From: an uncultured Bacilli bacterium
GTDB taxonomy: Bacteria > Bacillota_I > Bacilli_A > RF39 > UBA660
Assembly (NCBI GenBank): GCA_947629125.1
Contig: CANRCO010000005.1
Span: forward strand, 1-22,257
Reading direction: 5' to 3'
Length of the DNA stretch: 22,257 bases
The notes under the pieces: model-generated
Told to the model about the DNA's origin: nothing
Seen by the model: the letters and a program-made list of their open reading frames with translations, nothing else
Databases searched by the model: none
In this document: positions 1-6,176 of the stretch, in pieces
Layout of the letters: every line of letters begins with the position of its first letter
How positions within the stretch are numbered: the first letter of the stretch is position 1
Position numbers and translations under genes: made by a program

Positions 1-420
1 GCAAGAGAATGGTATGATAAAGAACATAGTAGCCAAACATATAACGGTAACCCAACAACATGGAAAGGATATGTTGGTTTAATGTATCCAAGTGACTATG
101 GTTATGCAACCAGCGGAGGGACAACAACACGTGAGACTTGTTTAAATAAAGAATTATATAATTGGAATACTAATAATGGAATAGAAGAATGTAAAAAAAA
201 TGACTGGTTATTTGATCCAGGTAATTATCAATGGACAATAAGTCCGTATGCGTCTACCTATTTCGATGCTGCTGGGGTGGACGCTACCGGCAATGTCTAT
301 CCTTACAGCAACCTGGACGTTAATTACTTTCGGGTGCGCCCAGTCCTTTATCTGAAATCAGATGTAAAAATTGTAGGTGGTAATGGTTCAAAAGACAACC
401 CATATAGAGTAACAATTTAA
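1..420 (+). CDS. C-terminal part of a surface protein, probable DGR target (5' end outside window)
   Basis: The frame is open from the first base and ends in TAA at 418-420, so this is the last 139 residues of a longer gene. It is clearly paralogous to the protein at 2670-3854: both share a GLMYPSDYG block, a Thr/Ser-Gly-Gly turn, ETCL, LYNWN, NDWL and QWTI, then a V-x-PV-x-YLK block and a Gly-rich tail. Residues 81-120 (bases 241-360) differ sharply from the rest in base composition, about 50 percent GC by hand count in an AT-rich gene. In that stretch nearly every variable codon is of the NNY type. This is the expected look of a DGR variable region at the end of a C-type-lectin-like or DUF6273-like ligand-binding domain. 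From the paralog, the missing N-terminus probably carries a membrane anchor, with the domain outside the cell. The exact family name is inferred. Confidence 0.8.
   Translation, partial: AREWYDKEHSSQTYNGNPTTWKGYVGLMYPSDYGYATSGGTTTRETCLNKELYNWNTNNGIEECKKNDWLFDPGNYQWTISPYASTYFDAAGVDATGNVYPYSNLDVNYFRVRPVLYLKSDVKIVGGNGSKDNPYRVTI
241..360 (+). repeat. Probable DGR variable region (VR) with 3' GC-rich IMH-like end
   Basis: The segment is GC-rich and sits at the 3' end of the target gene. Read in frame, about 17 codons (TAT, ACC, TAT, TTC, GAT, GAC, ACC, AAT, TAT, CCT, TAC, AGC, AAC, GAC, AAT, TAC, TTT) end in C or T with free first and second bases. That is what A-directed mutagenesis of AAC/AAT template codons produces. 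Between them lie invariant-looking GCT, GGG, GTG, GTC, GTT and CTG codons. The last stretch (331-360) contains CGGGTGCGCCCAGTC, has few possible mutable codons and could be the initiation-of-mutagenic-homology site. No template repeat or reverse transcriptase is visible in this window. Confidence 0.7.
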
Positions 421-449
421 TTAATAGATTATTAACAAATAAAAAATAA

Positions 450-478
450 TTGACATTTTTAGATAAAAAGTATATATT
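450..478 (+). promoter_or_regulatory. Strong sigma-A promoter for the ToxI-like RNA
   Basis: A perfect -35 TTGACA (450-455) is followed by a 17-base spacer and -10 TATATT (473-478). Transcription would start near 485 and run into the 35-base repeats and the terminator at 626-655. No open reading frame follows it before the terminator. Confidence 0.7.
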
Positions 479-551
479 ATATTTTACTTAAGTGATTAAG
501 TTGTGCAAAATTGCATATAATATTAATGTCTTGTTATAAGATAAGGCAAAA

Positions 552-621
552 AAGCGGTGAACCCAGCCAAAAAATGGTAAATAATAAAGTGGTGATTCCA
601 GCCGTTATATGGAAATTAAAA
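552..621 (+). repeat. Two tandem 35-bp antitoxin repeats
   Basis: Unit 1 is 552-586 and unit 2 is 587-621. Shared positions include AAG(C/T)GGTGA, CCAGCC and ATGG. They differ mainly in the bases between GGTGA and CCAGCC and in the A-rich end. A partial third unit begins at 622. Confidence 0.8.
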
Positions 622-625
622 AAGT

Positions 626-655
626 GATTAGAGTTTTTCTCTAATCTTTTCTTTT
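626..655 (+). terminator. Intrinsic terminator between antitoxin RNA and toxN remnant
   Basis: GATTAGAG (626-633) pairs with CTCTAATC (639-646) around a five-T loop, followed by TTTTCTTTTT. In type III systems this terminator sets the antitoxin-to-toxin ratio. Confidence 0.85.
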
Positions 656-693
656 TAACAAAAATAATATATAATATTTTTAGGTGATGTATC

Positions 694-1189
694 TTGATTA
701 GAAATTTTAGATTAGTAAAAGTTGATTATAAGTATTGTGACTACTTAAGAAAATTTGATAATAAAGTTTCATATAATGCAGGAATAAAAGAATTAAGACC
801 ATTTATTGGAATATTATTTGTTGTTGATGGAATAGAATATTATGCACCGTTATCAAGTCCTAAATTATAAAAAATAATATAGATATAATAAAAATAGATG
901 GTGGTAGATTAGGCGTTGTTAATTTTAATAATATGATACCAGTAACAAAAGATAATTATGAATTAATTGATTTAAATGCTAAACCAACAGATACATATGA
1001 ATTAAAAAGACAAATTTTATTAAAAAGTCAATTACTATGGTTAAATAAGAATATCAAAAAAGTTAAAGGTAAAGCAATAAGTTATATGAAATGTATAAAA
1101 ACGATAGATTGCCAGAGAGAATAAAGTCTAGATGTTGTAATTTAAAAATTTTAGAAGAAAAATGTGAAGAATATAATAAAGCAAGCTAA
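694..1189 (+). pseudogene. toxN-like: toxN/abiQ-family type III toxin, frameshifted twice
   Basis: A TTG start at 694 with AGGTGAT at 682-688 begins a 58-residue frame ending at 870. It contains RPFIGILF and YYAPLSSPK, hallmarks of the ToxN/AbiQ endoribonuclease fold. The next part of the protein continues in another frame from about 878 (DIIKIDGGRLGVVNFNNMIP, then a LLKSQL helix) to a stop at 1124. The C-terminal part continues in a third frame from about 1105 to TAA at 1189 (LPERIKSRC, then LEEKCEEY). Two indels, near 868-880 and near 1095-1110, are therefore needed to rebuild a roughly 165-residue toxin, which is the normal length for ToxN. Intact toxins of this family cleave RNA and are held by the repeat RNA upstream. 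Both breaks lie in A-rich sequence, so sequencing error remains possible, although two independent ones favour real decay. Confidence 0.8.
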
Positions 1190-1233
1190 TTAAGAATGAA
1201 TATTTCTAATCATTAATATATAAATATCTTTCA

Positions 1234-1263
1234 TTTACTAATAAGTATTGTAAGTGATATAAT
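1234..1263 (+). promoter_or_regulatory. Probable promoter for the kinase module
   Basis: TTTACT (1234-1239), an 18-base spacer and a perfect TATAAT (1258-1263) lie 30 bases upstream of the 1294 start. Confidence 0.45.
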
Positions 1264-1293
1264 TAATATAGAAAAATCTTTAGGAGTGAAAAA

Positions 1294-1557
1294 ATGACTG
1301 AAGAAGATAAAAAAATAATTGGTAATAAAAAACATTTATATGATGAAACAATTAAATATGATGAAACTAATCTTCCAAAAGAATTGAAAGAATATATAAA
1401 ATTATTAAAAGAATATGATAAGAAAAAAGATTGGTTAAGTTATGATTTAAAATTTGATGAATTCGAAATGAGATTAGGAGCTTATTTAAGAGCGGGTAAA
1501 ATAAGTGATTATGATTATAAAAAATTGATTGCAAAATATGGGTGGTTGTATGATTAA
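1294..1557 (+). CDS. Small charged protein, putative partner of the HipA-like kinase
   Basis: The protein has 87 residues and is rich in Lys, Glu, Asp and Tyr. It has no signal peptide, membrane segment or recognisable helix-turn-helix. Start ATG 1294 is preceded by AGGAG eight bases upstream. It probably folds as a helical bundle (LPKELKEYIKLLKEYDKKKDW, shortened here, is amphipathic). The stop overlaps the start of the kinase gene (ATG 1550, TAA 1555-1557), so the two are translationally coupled. By position it could be the antitoxin or a regulatory subunit of the kinase, as in two-component HipA-type systems, but the sequence alone does not prove this. I do not recognise a named family. 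Confidence 0.6.
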   Translation: MTEEDKKIIGNKKHLYDETIKYDETNLPKELKEYIKLLKEYDKKKDWLSYDLKFDEFEMRLGAYLRAGKISDYDYKKLIAKYGWLYD

Positions 1558-2491
1558 AATAGAAAATCTTGAAAATGTAAAAATAAGTGGTATTACTTAT
1601 GGAGGACGTAGTGGAAGCAAAAAAGGAATAATTTTAAATAATGAAAGATGGTTTTTAAAATATCCTAAATCAACAAAGAGTATGAATGTAATTGGTTTAA
1701 GTTATACTACATCACCTATATCAGAGTATTTAGGTTCAAAAATTTATAGTTTATTAGGATTTGAAACACATGAAGTTAAACTTGGTTTAGCTAATGAAAA
1801 AATAGTTGTAGCATGTAAAGATTTTTTAAATAAAAATGAAGTAATATTAGATTACAATTCAATAAAAAATGATTATAATGAAACGGTTGAAAAACAAATT
1901 GAAGAATTATCATCTTCTAATAAAAGTACTTCTAATACAGATATAGATGAATTATTAATTGTAATGAATAATAATTTATATTTTAAAAAATATCCTAAAT
2001 TAAAAGATAGATTTTGGGATATGTTTATTGTTGATGCTTTTATAAATAATAATGATAGAAATGATAATAATTGGGGATTAGTATTAAATCAAGATACAAT
2101 GGAGTTAAGAATTTCTCCAATTTATGATAATGGTGCAGCATTTTATAATAAATCATCGGATGAAAAGATAGAAACAATATTAAATAATGAATTTAAAATT
2201 AAACAAGTTATTTATGATAGTTGTGTATCTTCATTTAATAAAGATGGAAAAATTATTAATCCTTTGAAATTTATTGAAAGTATGGAAAATGATGATTGTA
2301 ATAAAGCCCTTCTTAGAATATTTCCCAAAATAAATTTAAAATCAATTAAAGAATTATTTGATAGTATTCCTTTAGAATATAATAATTTGCCAGTACTAAG
2401 TAATTATCAAAGAAATTTATATTTTAAAAGTATGGAATATAAATATGAAAAAATATTTATACCTATATATAATAAATTATTAGAACATTAG
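1550..2491 (+). CDS. HipA/CtkA-like serine/threonine kinase
   Basis: The protein has 313 residues from ATG 1550, chosen because GGGTGG lies four bases upstream and upstream in-frame starts (TTG 1529, ATG 1538) lack a ribosome site. A Gly/Ser-rich loop (YGGRSGSKKG, about residues 17-26) is followed by the presumed ATP-binding lysine in WFLKYPK (about 34-40). The catalytic segment is DAFINNNDRNDNNWGL (about 162-177), resembling the HipA motif with an Asp base and an Asn metal ligand. ISPIYDNGAAF (about 188-198) supplies the second metal-binding Asp, in the place of DFG. The length and single-domain shape match the CtkA group of HipA-like kinases better than full HipA (about 440 residues). Such kinases phosphorylate host-cell or translation-related targets; the target here is unknown. 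With the 87-residue partner it may form a toxin-antitoxin pair. Confidence 0.75.
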   Translation: MIKIENLENVKISGITYGGRSGSKKGIILNNERWFLKYPKSTKSMNVIGLSYTTSPISEYLGSKIYSLLGFETHEVKLGLANEKIVVACKDFLNKNEVILDYNSIKNDYNETVEKQIEELSSSNKSTSNTDIDELLIVMNNNLYFKKYPKLKDRFWDMFIVDAFINNNDRNDNNWGLVLNQDTMELRISPIYDNGAAFYNKSSDEKIETILNNEFKIKQVIYDSCVSSFNKDGKIINPLKFIESMENDDCNKALLRIFPKINLKSIKELFDSIPLEYNNLPVLSNYQRNLYFKSMEYKYEKIFIPIYNKLLEH

Positions 2492-2500
2492 TGAAATAAT

Positions 2501-2535
2501 AAAATTATAAGTTAAAAAATTTATAATTTTTTTAT
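2501..2535 (+). terminator. Terminator after the kinase module
   Basis: A perfect 10-base inverted repeat, AAAATTATAA (2501-2510) and TTATAATTTT (2521-2530), is separated by ten bases and followed by T-rich sequence. The stem is all A-T. Confidence 0.6.
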
Positions 2536-2563
2536 TGCAAATTACTAACTAATTTACTATAAT
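2535..2563 (+). promoter_or_regulatory. Promoter of the poly-G leader and surface protein
   Basis: TTGCAA (2535-2540), a 17-base spacer and TATAAT (2558-2563). The transcript would start near 2570, giving a leader of about 100 bases before the gene at 2670. Confidence 0.65.
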
Positions 2564-2589
2564 AAAAAAAGATAGAGAGGTAAGGAATT

Positions 2590-2625
2590 ATGAATCACAA
2601 TGTAAATCGGGGGGGGGTATTTTAA
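2590..2625 (+). CDS. Short leader peptide with a nine-G tract, possible phase-variable switch
   Basis: ATG 2590 has AGAGAGG nine bases upstream (2574-2580). The peptide is 11 residues (MNHNVNRGGVF) and stops at TAA 2623-2625, just after a run of nine Gs. Removing one G would open the frame through to TAG 2675-2677, past the ATG (2670) of the next gene, which would couple translation of the two. Seven or ten Gs would give a stop soon after the tract. Such a long G run stands out in this AT-rich sequence. That the leader is translated and that the tract varies is inference. Confidence 0.4.
   Translation: MNHNVNRGGVF
2609..2617 (+). repeat. Poly-G tract of nine bases in the leader
   Basis: Nine consecutive Gs. 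The downstream part GGGGGTATT (2613-2621) can pair with AATACCTCC (2637-2645), nine base pairs with one G-T wobble and a 15-base loop. TACCTC (2639-2644) could instead pair with GAGGTA (2577-2582) next to the leader ribosome site. The tract is thus both a slippage-prone homopolymer and one arm of a possible RNA switch. Confidence 0.6.
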
Positions 2626-2669
2626 TAAACAAATAGAATACCTCCGAAAAAACTTAGTAGGTGAAAAAC

Positions 2670-3854
2670 ATGAGTAGCCTAAAGAAATTTGATTATCGAA
2701 TCAAAGATAATCGAAGACGTAATATCTTTTTGTGTGGAATAGTATTAGTATTAATAACAATAGTTGGAGTAAAACTATTTAATAGTTATGCTAGTTTTAG
2801 TAATGAGACTAATGAATTAACTATGGTTAATGCCAAAACAAAAGTATATCCAACAGCTGTAGAAAAAATAACCGAATTATCTAAAACAAGTACAAATTCA
2901 GAATTAAGATTAGATGAAACAGATGATAATAATTTAAGATATATAGGAAAAAATCCCAGTAATTATGTTAAATTTAATGATGAATTATGGCGAATAATTG
3001 GAGTAATGAATAATATTGAAGATGCAAATGGTAATAAAGATACAAGAATTAAATTAATTAAAGCAGAATCTTTAGGCCAAATATCATGGGATAATAAGTG
3101 TCCAAGCAATGAATTTAATGAAACTTTTGAAAAATGTGTTGGTGGATTTGAAAGTTATAATAATTGGGAAGAATCAAGTTTAAAAGAATTATTGAATGGA
3201 CCATATTTAAATAGTACAGTATCAGACGAATACAATCGTTGGACAAAAGGAAAAACTACAACTTCTACTTATTATGAAAAAAGAACATATGAAAAAATAG
3301 ATTTTAGTAATACCGGAATCAAAGAAAAATATCATAATATGATTGATACAATAAAATATAAATTAGGTGGTCCATATAGTGATAATAGTTATGAACTTAC
3401 ATCAACAAATTATTATAATATTGAACGTAGTGAAACATCTTCGGATAATCCAAGTGAATGGGTAGGACAAATAGGATTAATGTATCCCAGTGATTATGGG
3501 TTTGCAACCAGTGGAGGAGTAGGTAGTACAACCTCAGGAGACAAAATTTTTCAGACTTCATTAGAAACTTGTTTATCTATTCCATTATATAATTGGAATC
3601 AAAATGAAAATTTTGGATGTCGTGGCAATGATTGGCTATATCAAAATACGGAAACTAATCAATGGACAATAACGCCTGTTGATGATGAAGATTATATATC
3701 AATTGAAGTTTATGGAGATAATATTGGTGGAGGAGTTAGTATATATGATTCAAAAAGTTCATTTCTAGTTAACCCAGTTTTTTATTTAAAACCAAAAGTT
3801 AGAATTACCGGAGGAACTGGAACAAAAGAAGACCCATTTACTTTATTATTATAA
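2670..3854 (+). CDS. Membrane-anchored surface protein, paralog of the DGR target, without a VR
   Basis: The protein has 394 residues from ATG 2670, chosen because TAGGTGA (2658-2664) is well spaced from it; a GTG at 2661 overlaps that site. A basic N-terminus (about 1-18) precedes one membrane segment (IFLCGIVLVLITIVGVKLF, about 19-37), so the rest is probably outside the cell. Residues 60-120 include YIGKNPSNYVKFNDELWRII. The C-terminal domain from about 270 mirrors the gene at 1-420: GLMYPSDYG, ETCL, LYNWN, NDWL, QWTI, then NPVFYLKP and a Gly-rich tail. The segment matching the variable region (about 3662-3795) is AT-rich like the rest and lacks the NNY codon pattern. Function is probably binding of an external ligand; the ligand is unknown. 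The leader at 2570-2669 suggests switchable translation. Confidence 0.7.
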   Translation: MSSLKKFDYRIKDNRRRNIFLCGIVLVLITIVGVKLFNSYASFSNETNELTMVNAKTKVYPTAVEKITELSKTSTNSELRLDETDDNNLRYIGKNPSNYVKFNDELWRIIGVMNNIEDANGNKDTRIKLIKAESLGQISWDNKCPSNEFNETFEKCVGGFESYNNWEESSLKELLNGPYLNSTVSDEYNRWTKGKTTTSTYYEKRTYEKIDFSNTGIKEKYHNMIDTIKYKLGGPYSDNSYELTSTNYYNIERSETSSDNPSEWVGQIGLMYPSDYGFATSGGVGSTTSGDKIFQTSLETCLSIPLYNWNQNENFGCRGNDWLYQNTETNQWTITPVDDEDYISIEVYGDNIGGGVSIYDSKSSFLVNPVFYLKPKVRITGGTGTKEDPFTLLL

Positions 3855-3857
3855 AAA

Positions 3858-4340
3858 TTAATGTTTAAAAATAAATGATTTTGGAATTAAAAAGTTAGTA
3901 AGTAGATAATAAATGAATATTGCTAAGATACTAAGTAATGATAAATAATTTATTAAAAAAGAACATGCCTTTAAATTTATAATAAGATATTCCAAAAATA
4001 TAGCTAATAAAATACTAATATAAAATATAGCTATATCAAAAATTGGAATATCTTTTTTTAAAAATTTTTGATAACCATAAAATAAAAAAGGAATTGTTAG
4101 AATAATAGTGGCTAATTCAATAAATTTAGCAAATATAAAATTAGGTAATTGATAATTAAATGGTATTTCTAATAAAAGAAAAACAAAGTAAGGAGTTAAT
4201 GCAATTTTAATATGTTCCCAAGTACTTTCATTTTTGGCACTAATAAGTCCAACTAATATGTTTTTATGTGATTTTTGATAAGTAAAATGTAATATTGTTC
4301 CTAAGATACTAATAAATAAAAATTCAATAATGTATTTCAT
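3858..4340 (-). CDS. Integral membrane protein, DUF6512-like
   Basis: The protein has 160 residues and about five hydrophobic segments. The N-terminal part contains GTILHFTYQKS and then the conserved-looking VGLISAKNESTWEHIKIAL (about 31-49), a signature I associate with the DUF6512 family of small membrane proteins of unknown function. ATG at 4340-4338 is preceded on the reverse strand by AAGGTG. Its stop lies three bases from the stop of the convergent surface-protein gene, and its start is divergent from ffh. No catalytic function can be assigned. Confidence 0.6.
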   Translation of the reverse strand: MKYIIEFLFISILGTILHFTYQKSHKNILVGLISAKNESTWEHIKIALTPYFVFLLLEIPFNYQLPNFIFAKFIELATIILTIPFLFYGYQKFLKKDIPIFDIAIFYISILLAIFLEYLIINLKACSFLINYLSLLSILAIFIYYLLTNFLIPKSFIFKH

Positions 4341-4368
4341 TTATTAATTCACCTTATTAATTATATGT

Positions 4369-4396
4369 TTGAAAAGTTAAAAATATTTTGTATAAT
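4369..4396 (+). promoter_or_regulatory. ffh promoter
   Basis: TTGAAA (4369-4374), a 16-base spacer and TATAAT (4391-4396), 17 bases before the ffh start. Confidence 0.6.
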
Positions 4397-4413
4397 AAAT
4401 ACAGGTGATAAAA

Positions 4414-5721
4414 ATGTTTGAATACATGGGCGATCGTTTAAGTAAAGCTATTAAAAATATTCGAGGTATGGGTCGAATTACTGAAGAAAATATTACTGAT
4501 GCTATGCGTGAAATTAGAATGGCTTTATTAGAAGCGGATGTTAATTATCAAGTTGTTAAAGAATTTGTTAATAATGTTAAACAAAAGGCTTTAGGTATAG
4601 ATGTAGCTAAAAGTTTAAAACCAGATGAAGTTTTTATTAAAATAGTTCGTGATGAATTGATAACTTTATTAGGTGGTGAACATGCTGATTTAGAAACTAA
4701 GAAAAATCCAACAATACTAATGTTAGTTGGATTACAAGGTAGTGGTAAAACAACTACAGCTGGTAAGCTAGCTAACTTTTTAAGAAAAAAGGAACATAAA
4801 AATCCTTTATTAGTTGCTTGCGATATATATCGACCAGCAGCTATTGACCAATTACAAGATATTGGTAAAAGTTTAAATATTCCAGTTTTTACAAAAGGAA
4901 AAATTGCCCCAACTAAAATTGTTAGTGAAGCTATTGATTACGCTAAGGAAAATAAACATGATTATATAATTATCGATACAGCAGGTCGTTTACAAATTGA
5001 TGAAGTTTTAATGCAAGAATTAAAAGATATTGTTAGTTTAATTCATCCTCATGAAACTTTATTAGTAGTAGATGCCATGATGGGTCAAGATGCTATTAAT
5101 GTTATAACTGGATTTAATGAAGCTTTAAGTTTAACGGGTACAATTTTAACTAAATTAGATGGTAATACTAAAGGTGGTGTAGCTTTAAGTATTAGACATT
5201 TAACAAATGTTCCGATTAAGTTTGTAGGTAATAGTGAAAAATTAGATGGCTTAACTGAATTTTATCCTCAAAGAATGGCTGACCGTATTTTAGATATGGG
5301 TGATATTTTATCTATTGCGGAAAAAGTTGGAGATGTAATTAGCGAAGAAGATGCTAAAGACCAAATGAAAAAAATGCGTAAGGGTAATTATGATTTAAAT
5401 GATTTTCTAACTAATCTCAAACAAATAAAAAAATTAGGACCTTTAGAAAACATTTTAAAAATGATGCCTGGTGCTAGAAAAATGGGACTTAATAATATAA
5501 ATATTGACCCTAAAGATATGGCTCATATTGAAGCAATCATTTTATCGATGACTCCTTTGGAAAGAAGAAAACCTGAAATATTAAAAGCTAGTCGTAAACA
5601 ACGGATAGCTAAAGGTAGTGGACGTAGTGTTGAAGAAGTCAATCGTCTTATTAATCAATTTGACCAAATGAAAAAAATGATGAAACAAATATCAAGTGGT
5701 AATTTTAAAATGCCTTTTTAG
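4414..5721 (+). CDS. ffh: Signal recognition particle protein Ffh (SRP54)
   Basis: The protein has 435 residues, close to the usual 440-450. ATG 4414 is preceded by CAGGTGAT; a GTG at 4405 lies inside that ribosome site. An N-terminal helical bundle (about 1-90) precedes the GTPase domain: P-loop GLQGSGKTTTAGK at about 106-118, CDIYRPAA at about 136-143, DTAGR at about 188-192, TKLDG at about 246-250 and VGNSEKLD at about 271-278. The methionine-rich M domain follows (LGPLENILKMMPG, then SGRSVEEVNRLINQF), which binds signal peptides and the 4.5S/scRNA. The protein brings ribosomes making membrane or exported proteins to FtsY at the membrane. It has its own promoter, and the ylxM gene often found upstream in Bacillota is absent here. 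Core gene, not transferred. Confidence 0.97.
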   Translation: MFEYMGDRLSKAIKNIRGMGRITEENITDAMREIRMALLEADVNYQVVKEFVNNVKQKALGIDVAKSLKPDEVFIKIVRDELITLLGGEHADLETKKNPTILMLVGLQGSGKTTTAGKLANFLRKKEHKNPLLVACDIYRPAAIDQLQDIGKSLNIPVFTKGKIAPTKIVSEAIDYAKENKHDYIIIDTAGRLQIDEVLMQELKDIVSLIHPHETLLVVDAMMGQDAINVITGFNEALSLTGTILTKLDGNTKGGVALSIRHLTNVPIKFVGNSEKLDGLTEFYPQRMADRILDMGDILSIAEKVGDVISEEDAKDQMKKMRKGNYDLNDFLTNLKQIKKLGPLENILKMMPGARKMGLNNINIDPKDMAHIEAIILSMTPLERRKPEILKASRKQRIAKGSGRSVEEVNRLINQFDQMKKMMKQISSGNFKMPF

Positions 5722-5733
5722 TTTTAATGACTA

Positions 5734-5761
5734 AACACAAATAAATATTTAACATAATATA
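5734..5761 (+). promoter_or_regulatory. Possible mother-cell sigma (K/E-type) promoter of the coat gene
   Basis: CATAATATA (5753-5761) fits the CATAnnnTA -10 of late mother-cell sigma factors. AACA (5734-5737) lies 15 bases upstream, in the place of the -35 AC element. A similar AACA-15-TATATGATA arrangement precedes dpaA. AT-rich sequence gives such matches by chance, so this is tentative. Confidence 0.4.
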
Positions 5762-5782
5762 TCTTAGAAAGGAAGAAATATT

Positions 5783-6118
5783 ATGTTAAAAAATGAAAAA
5801 CGTGATTGTGAAGCTTCAATGAGTATGACAGAAGCTGCTTATACTCCAGCTGGTGCTAGTTATGCTTCTTCATCTATGAGTATGGGTATGGATTATAGCT
5901 GCTGTACTCCACAAATGGGAAGTGTTTGTCCACCAGTTTATGAATGTCCACAAGAGAAAGTATGTCATCGTTATATTTGTCATGAAGTTCCACATGTTGT
6001 TCCATGTAATACTAAAATAATTAATCATCATGTTTATCGTCATACTTATACTCCTTGTTATACAAGTTGTGAAGAAAATGAAATATCAAATGTTTACGAA
6101 AGAAATTGTTGTATGTAA
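5783..6118 (+). CDS. CotD-like spore coat protein, Cys/His-rich
   Basis: The protein has 111 residues. The N-terminal half is Met/Ser/Ala-rich (MSMTEAAYTPAGASYASS). From about residue 40 there are many cysteines, and the C-terminal half has the pattern VCHRYICHEVPHVVPCNTK followed by NHHVYRHTY and CEENE, which resembles CotD-type inner spore coat proteins. Cysteines and histidines suit disulfide cross-linking in the coat. Start ATG 5783 is preceded by AGAAAGGAAG. It stands alone between ffh and a terminator. Together with dpaAB it points to a spore-former. Family assignment is by motif recollection, not by search. Confidence 0.7.
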   Translation: MLKNEKRDCEASMSMTEAAYTPAGASYASSSMSMGMDYSCCTPQMGSVCPPVYECPQEKVCHRYICHEVPHVVPCNTKIINHHVYRHTYTPCYTSCEENEISNVYERNCCM

Positions 6119-6148
6119 AAATCTCTTTTTAGAGATTTTTTTCTTTTA
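6118..6148 (+). terminator. Terminator of the coat gene
   Basis: AAAATCTCT (6118-6126) pairs with AGAGATTTT (6131-6139) around TTTT, followed by a T-rich tail. It starts at the stop codon. Confidence 0.9.
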
Positions 6149-6176
6149 TGTGATATAATTATTATTGGGTGATGCT

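Larger units (their letters stand above)
485..655 (+). ncRNA. ToxI/antiQ-like type III antitoxin RNA
   Basis: Between a near-consensus promoter and an intrinsic terminator lies a non-coding stretch with tandem 35-base repeats. GGTGA occurs at 556-560 and 591-595, CCAGCC at 563-568 and 598-603, and TGG at 575-577 and 610-612, all offset by exactly 35 bases. A third, partial unit (AAGTGATTAG, 622-631) runs into the terminator stem. Promoter, short tandem repeats, terminator, then a ToxN/AbiQ toxin gene is the standard order of type III toxin-antitoxin loci. In those, each processed repeat is a pseudoknotted RNA that binds the toxin, and the terminator limits read-through into the toxin gene. 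Two to three repeats of 35 bases is close to the known antitoxin of AbiQ. The toxin downstream is broken here (694-1189). Confidence 0.75.

Noticed and set aside
241..360. GC island as a recently acquired gene fragment or structural RNA
   Set aside because: It is in frame within a conserved domain, and the NNY codon pattern fits DGR mutagenesis better than transfer of an unrelated piece.
552..655. CRISPR array
   Set aside because: The 35-base units are directly adjacent with no spacers, only two full copies, and sit before a terminator and a ToxN-like gene.
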